This document shows positions 6,890-7,932 of a stretch of DNA of 7,932 nucleotides, in pieces. The translations under genes were made by a program, and so were the position numbers. The number at the start of each line of letters is the position of its first letter. Position 1 is the first letter of the stretch. The notes beneath the pieces were generated by a model that was not told where the DNA came from, searched no databases, and saw only the letters and a list, made by a program, of their open reading frames with translations. The stretch covers positions 1-7,932 of the forward strand of contig URWR01000069.1 of NCBI GenBank assembly GCA_900551595.1. Reading direction: 5' to 3'. Source of the stretch: an uncultured Coriobacteriaceae bacterium. Lineage in GTDB: Bacteria > Actinomycetota > Coriobacteriia > Coriobacteriales > Atopobiaceae.

Positions 6890-7588
6890 ATGTTTTATGG
6901 GTATCCATATGGTGGATTTAACACCGGTTATCTACTGCTTATTATCATCTGCACAGCTATTGGATTAGGTGCTCAGGCCTATATCAAAAGGACGTATGCT
7001 CGTTGGTCTAAGGTCCCCGCGCAGATGGGGGAGACGGGCGCACAGGTAGCAACCGATATGTTGCATGCACAAGGGGTTACTAATGTTGGCATTGTGCCTG
7101 TGGCGGGAGAACTTACCGACCACTATGATCCTCGCGACAACAACTTGCATCTCTCGCGTGAAAACCTCACGGGTGGCTCCGTGGCATCGGTGGCGGTTGC
7201 CTGTCATGAGGCTGGCCATGCTCTACAACGAGCTACAGGTTATGTGCCTATGCGTATGCGCAGCGCTCTTGTTCCAGTTGTTAATGCGGCATCCAGCATG
7301 TGGATTCTCGTTTTCTTTGCGGGAATTATTCTTAATGTTGCTGGCCTCACTACATTTGCAATTATTTTGTACGCCTGCACGGTCCTTTTCCAGCTGGTAA
7401 CCCTGCCGGTGGAAATTGATGCATCCAGACGCGCTGTAGCCTACATTTCTAATAGATGCGGCTTTGATAGAACTGCTGAGGAAGGCGCTCGTAGCGTCTT
7501 GATTGCTGCCGCACTTACGTATGTTGCTGCTGCACTTGTTTCTGTCTTGCAGTTGCTCTATCTGCTTTCACGGAGTAGGAATGACTAA
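6890..7588 (+). CDS. Zinc-dependent membrane peptidase (YugP family)
   Basis: A membrane-embedded metallopeptidase of the Zn_peptidase_2/YugP family; its physiological substrate is not established. The 232-residue protein starts with a Tyr/Gly-rich stretch and an N-terminal membrane helix (about 13-31). The family block LTDHYDP (75-81) follows, then the zinc motif HEAGH (106-110) with E107 as predicted catalytic base. The SALVPVVN segment (125-132), two closely spaced membrane helices (about 137-172), the PVEIDASRRA motif (173-182, which may supply another metal ligand) and a C-terminal membrane helix (about 205-226) complete it. The frame also opens seven codons earlier at 6869, but the long purine run GAGGAGGAGA (6874-6883) lies six bases before the ATG at 6890 and inside the longer form, so 6890 is preferred. 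First gene after its own promoter. Its stop overlaps xseA by 8 bp. Confidence 0.92.
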   Translation: MFYGYPYGGFNTGYLLLIIICTAIGLGAQAYIKRTYARWSKVPAQMGETGAQVATDMLHAQGVTNVGIVPVAGELTDHYDPRDNNLHLSRENLTGGSVASVAVACHEAGHALQRATGYVPMRMRSALVPVVNAASSMWILVFFAGIILNVAGLTTFAIILYACTVLFQLVTLPVEIDASRRAVAYISNRCGFDRTAEEGARSVLIAAALTYVAAALVSVLQLLYLLSRSRND

Positions 7589-7932
7589 TACTTCACCACT
7601 AAGTGTCAGCGAAGCGGTGCGTTTTGCCGCCGGTGCCGTCAGCTCTCTGCCAACAATGGTGGTTACAGGAGAGGTGAGTGGCTTCCGCGGCCCAAATGCA
7701 CGTTCTGGTCATTGCTATTTTCAAATTAAAGATGATGCTGCGGCAATGGACTGTATTGTATGGCGCGGCATATATGCTGCTTCGGGTGTTCAGTTGCGCG
7801 ATGGTTTGATGGTCCAGCTTACTGGCTCATTCGATATCTATGAACGCACGGGGCGGTTGAGTTTTAAAGCAAAGGCACTTGCTGCTGCAGGCGAAGGGAT
7901 TTTGCGCCAAAAAGTTGCTGAGATACAATCAG
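7581..7932 (+). CDS. xseA: Exodeoxyribonuclease VII large subunit, N-terminal part (cut by window edge)
   Basis: XseA with several copies of XseB forms exonuclease VII, which degrades single-stranded DNA from both ends and takes part in mismatch and recombinational repair. Only 117 codons are visible and all are open. They cover the N-terminal OB-fold that binds single-stranded DNA: LSVSEAVRF near the start, then the hallmark GEVSGFRGPN (30-39), SGHCYFQIKDD (42-52), MDCIVWRG and a DGLMVQLTGSFDIYERTGRL block. Full-length proteins are usually about 400-450 residues, so the catalytic region lies beyond the window. The ATG overlaps the peptidase stop by 8 bp and has GGAG at 7572-7575 inside the peptidase gene, which points to translational coupling. 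xseB is expected downstream but is not visible. Confidence 0.93.
   Translation, partial: MTNTSPLSVSEAVRFAAGAVSSLPTMVVTGEVSGFRGPNARSGHCYFQIKDDAAAMDCIVWRGIYAASGVQLRDGLMVQLTGSFDIYERTGRLSFKAKALAAAGEGILRQKVAEIQS

Noticed and set aside
1..7932. Defence island, mobile element or CRISPR array
   Set aside because: No transposase, integrase, toxin-antitoxin pair, direct-repeat array or tRNA-associated attachment site is visible; the genes are typical chromosomal ones with no obvious composition break.

Overview
The window looks like ordinary bacterial chromosome from a mid-GC organism with compact, mostly purine-rich Shine-Dalgarno sites and frequent GTG starts (three of the six genes). I read six genes and no RNA gene, mobile element, CRISPR array or integrase. 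The mix of a very large FtsX-type ABC fusion, a YegS/BmrU-type lipid kinase, RNase D, a YugP-type zinc peptidase and xseA suggests a Gram-positive, possibly a mid-GC member of the Coriobacteriia (Atopobium/Lancefieldella-like). That placement is inference from gene content and protein style only.

Layout. Bases 1-3196 (minus strand, running off the left edge) encode one uninterrupted ABC ATPase/permease fusion of at least 1065 codons. A 234-bp divergent spacer (3197-3430) separates it from a plus-strand Gfo/Idh/MocA NAD(P)-dependent oxidoreductase (3431-4480). That gene converges, with only a 14-bp gap, on a minus-strand diacylglycerol kinase-family lipid kinase (4495-5472, start revised to a GTG). 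A second divergent spacer (5473-5654) carries a good minus-strand promoter for the kinase and a plausible -10 for the plus-strand RNase D gene (5655-6785). A 104-bp spacer then holds the best promoter of the window, with a palindrome over its -35. It drives a zinc membrane peptidase (6890-7588) that overlaps by 8 bp the start of xseA (7581 to the right edge).

How the genes relate. The peptidase and xseA form a translationally coupled pair. The other genes appear to be single transcription units with unrelated roles: envelope export or remodelling (ABC fusion), a redox reaction on an unidentified sugar-like or diol substrate, lipid phosphorylation, RNA 3'-end processing, membrane proteolysis and DNA repair. 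I do not see a new multi-gene system. The more interesting signals are small: a 9-bp perfect inverted repeat between the convergent genes, a palindrome covering the -35 of the peptidase-xseA promoter, a promoter inside the apparent 5' end of the lipid kinase, and a pentapeptide-like run inside the giant extracellular domain of the ABC fusion. No gene-free stretch exceeds 300 bases.
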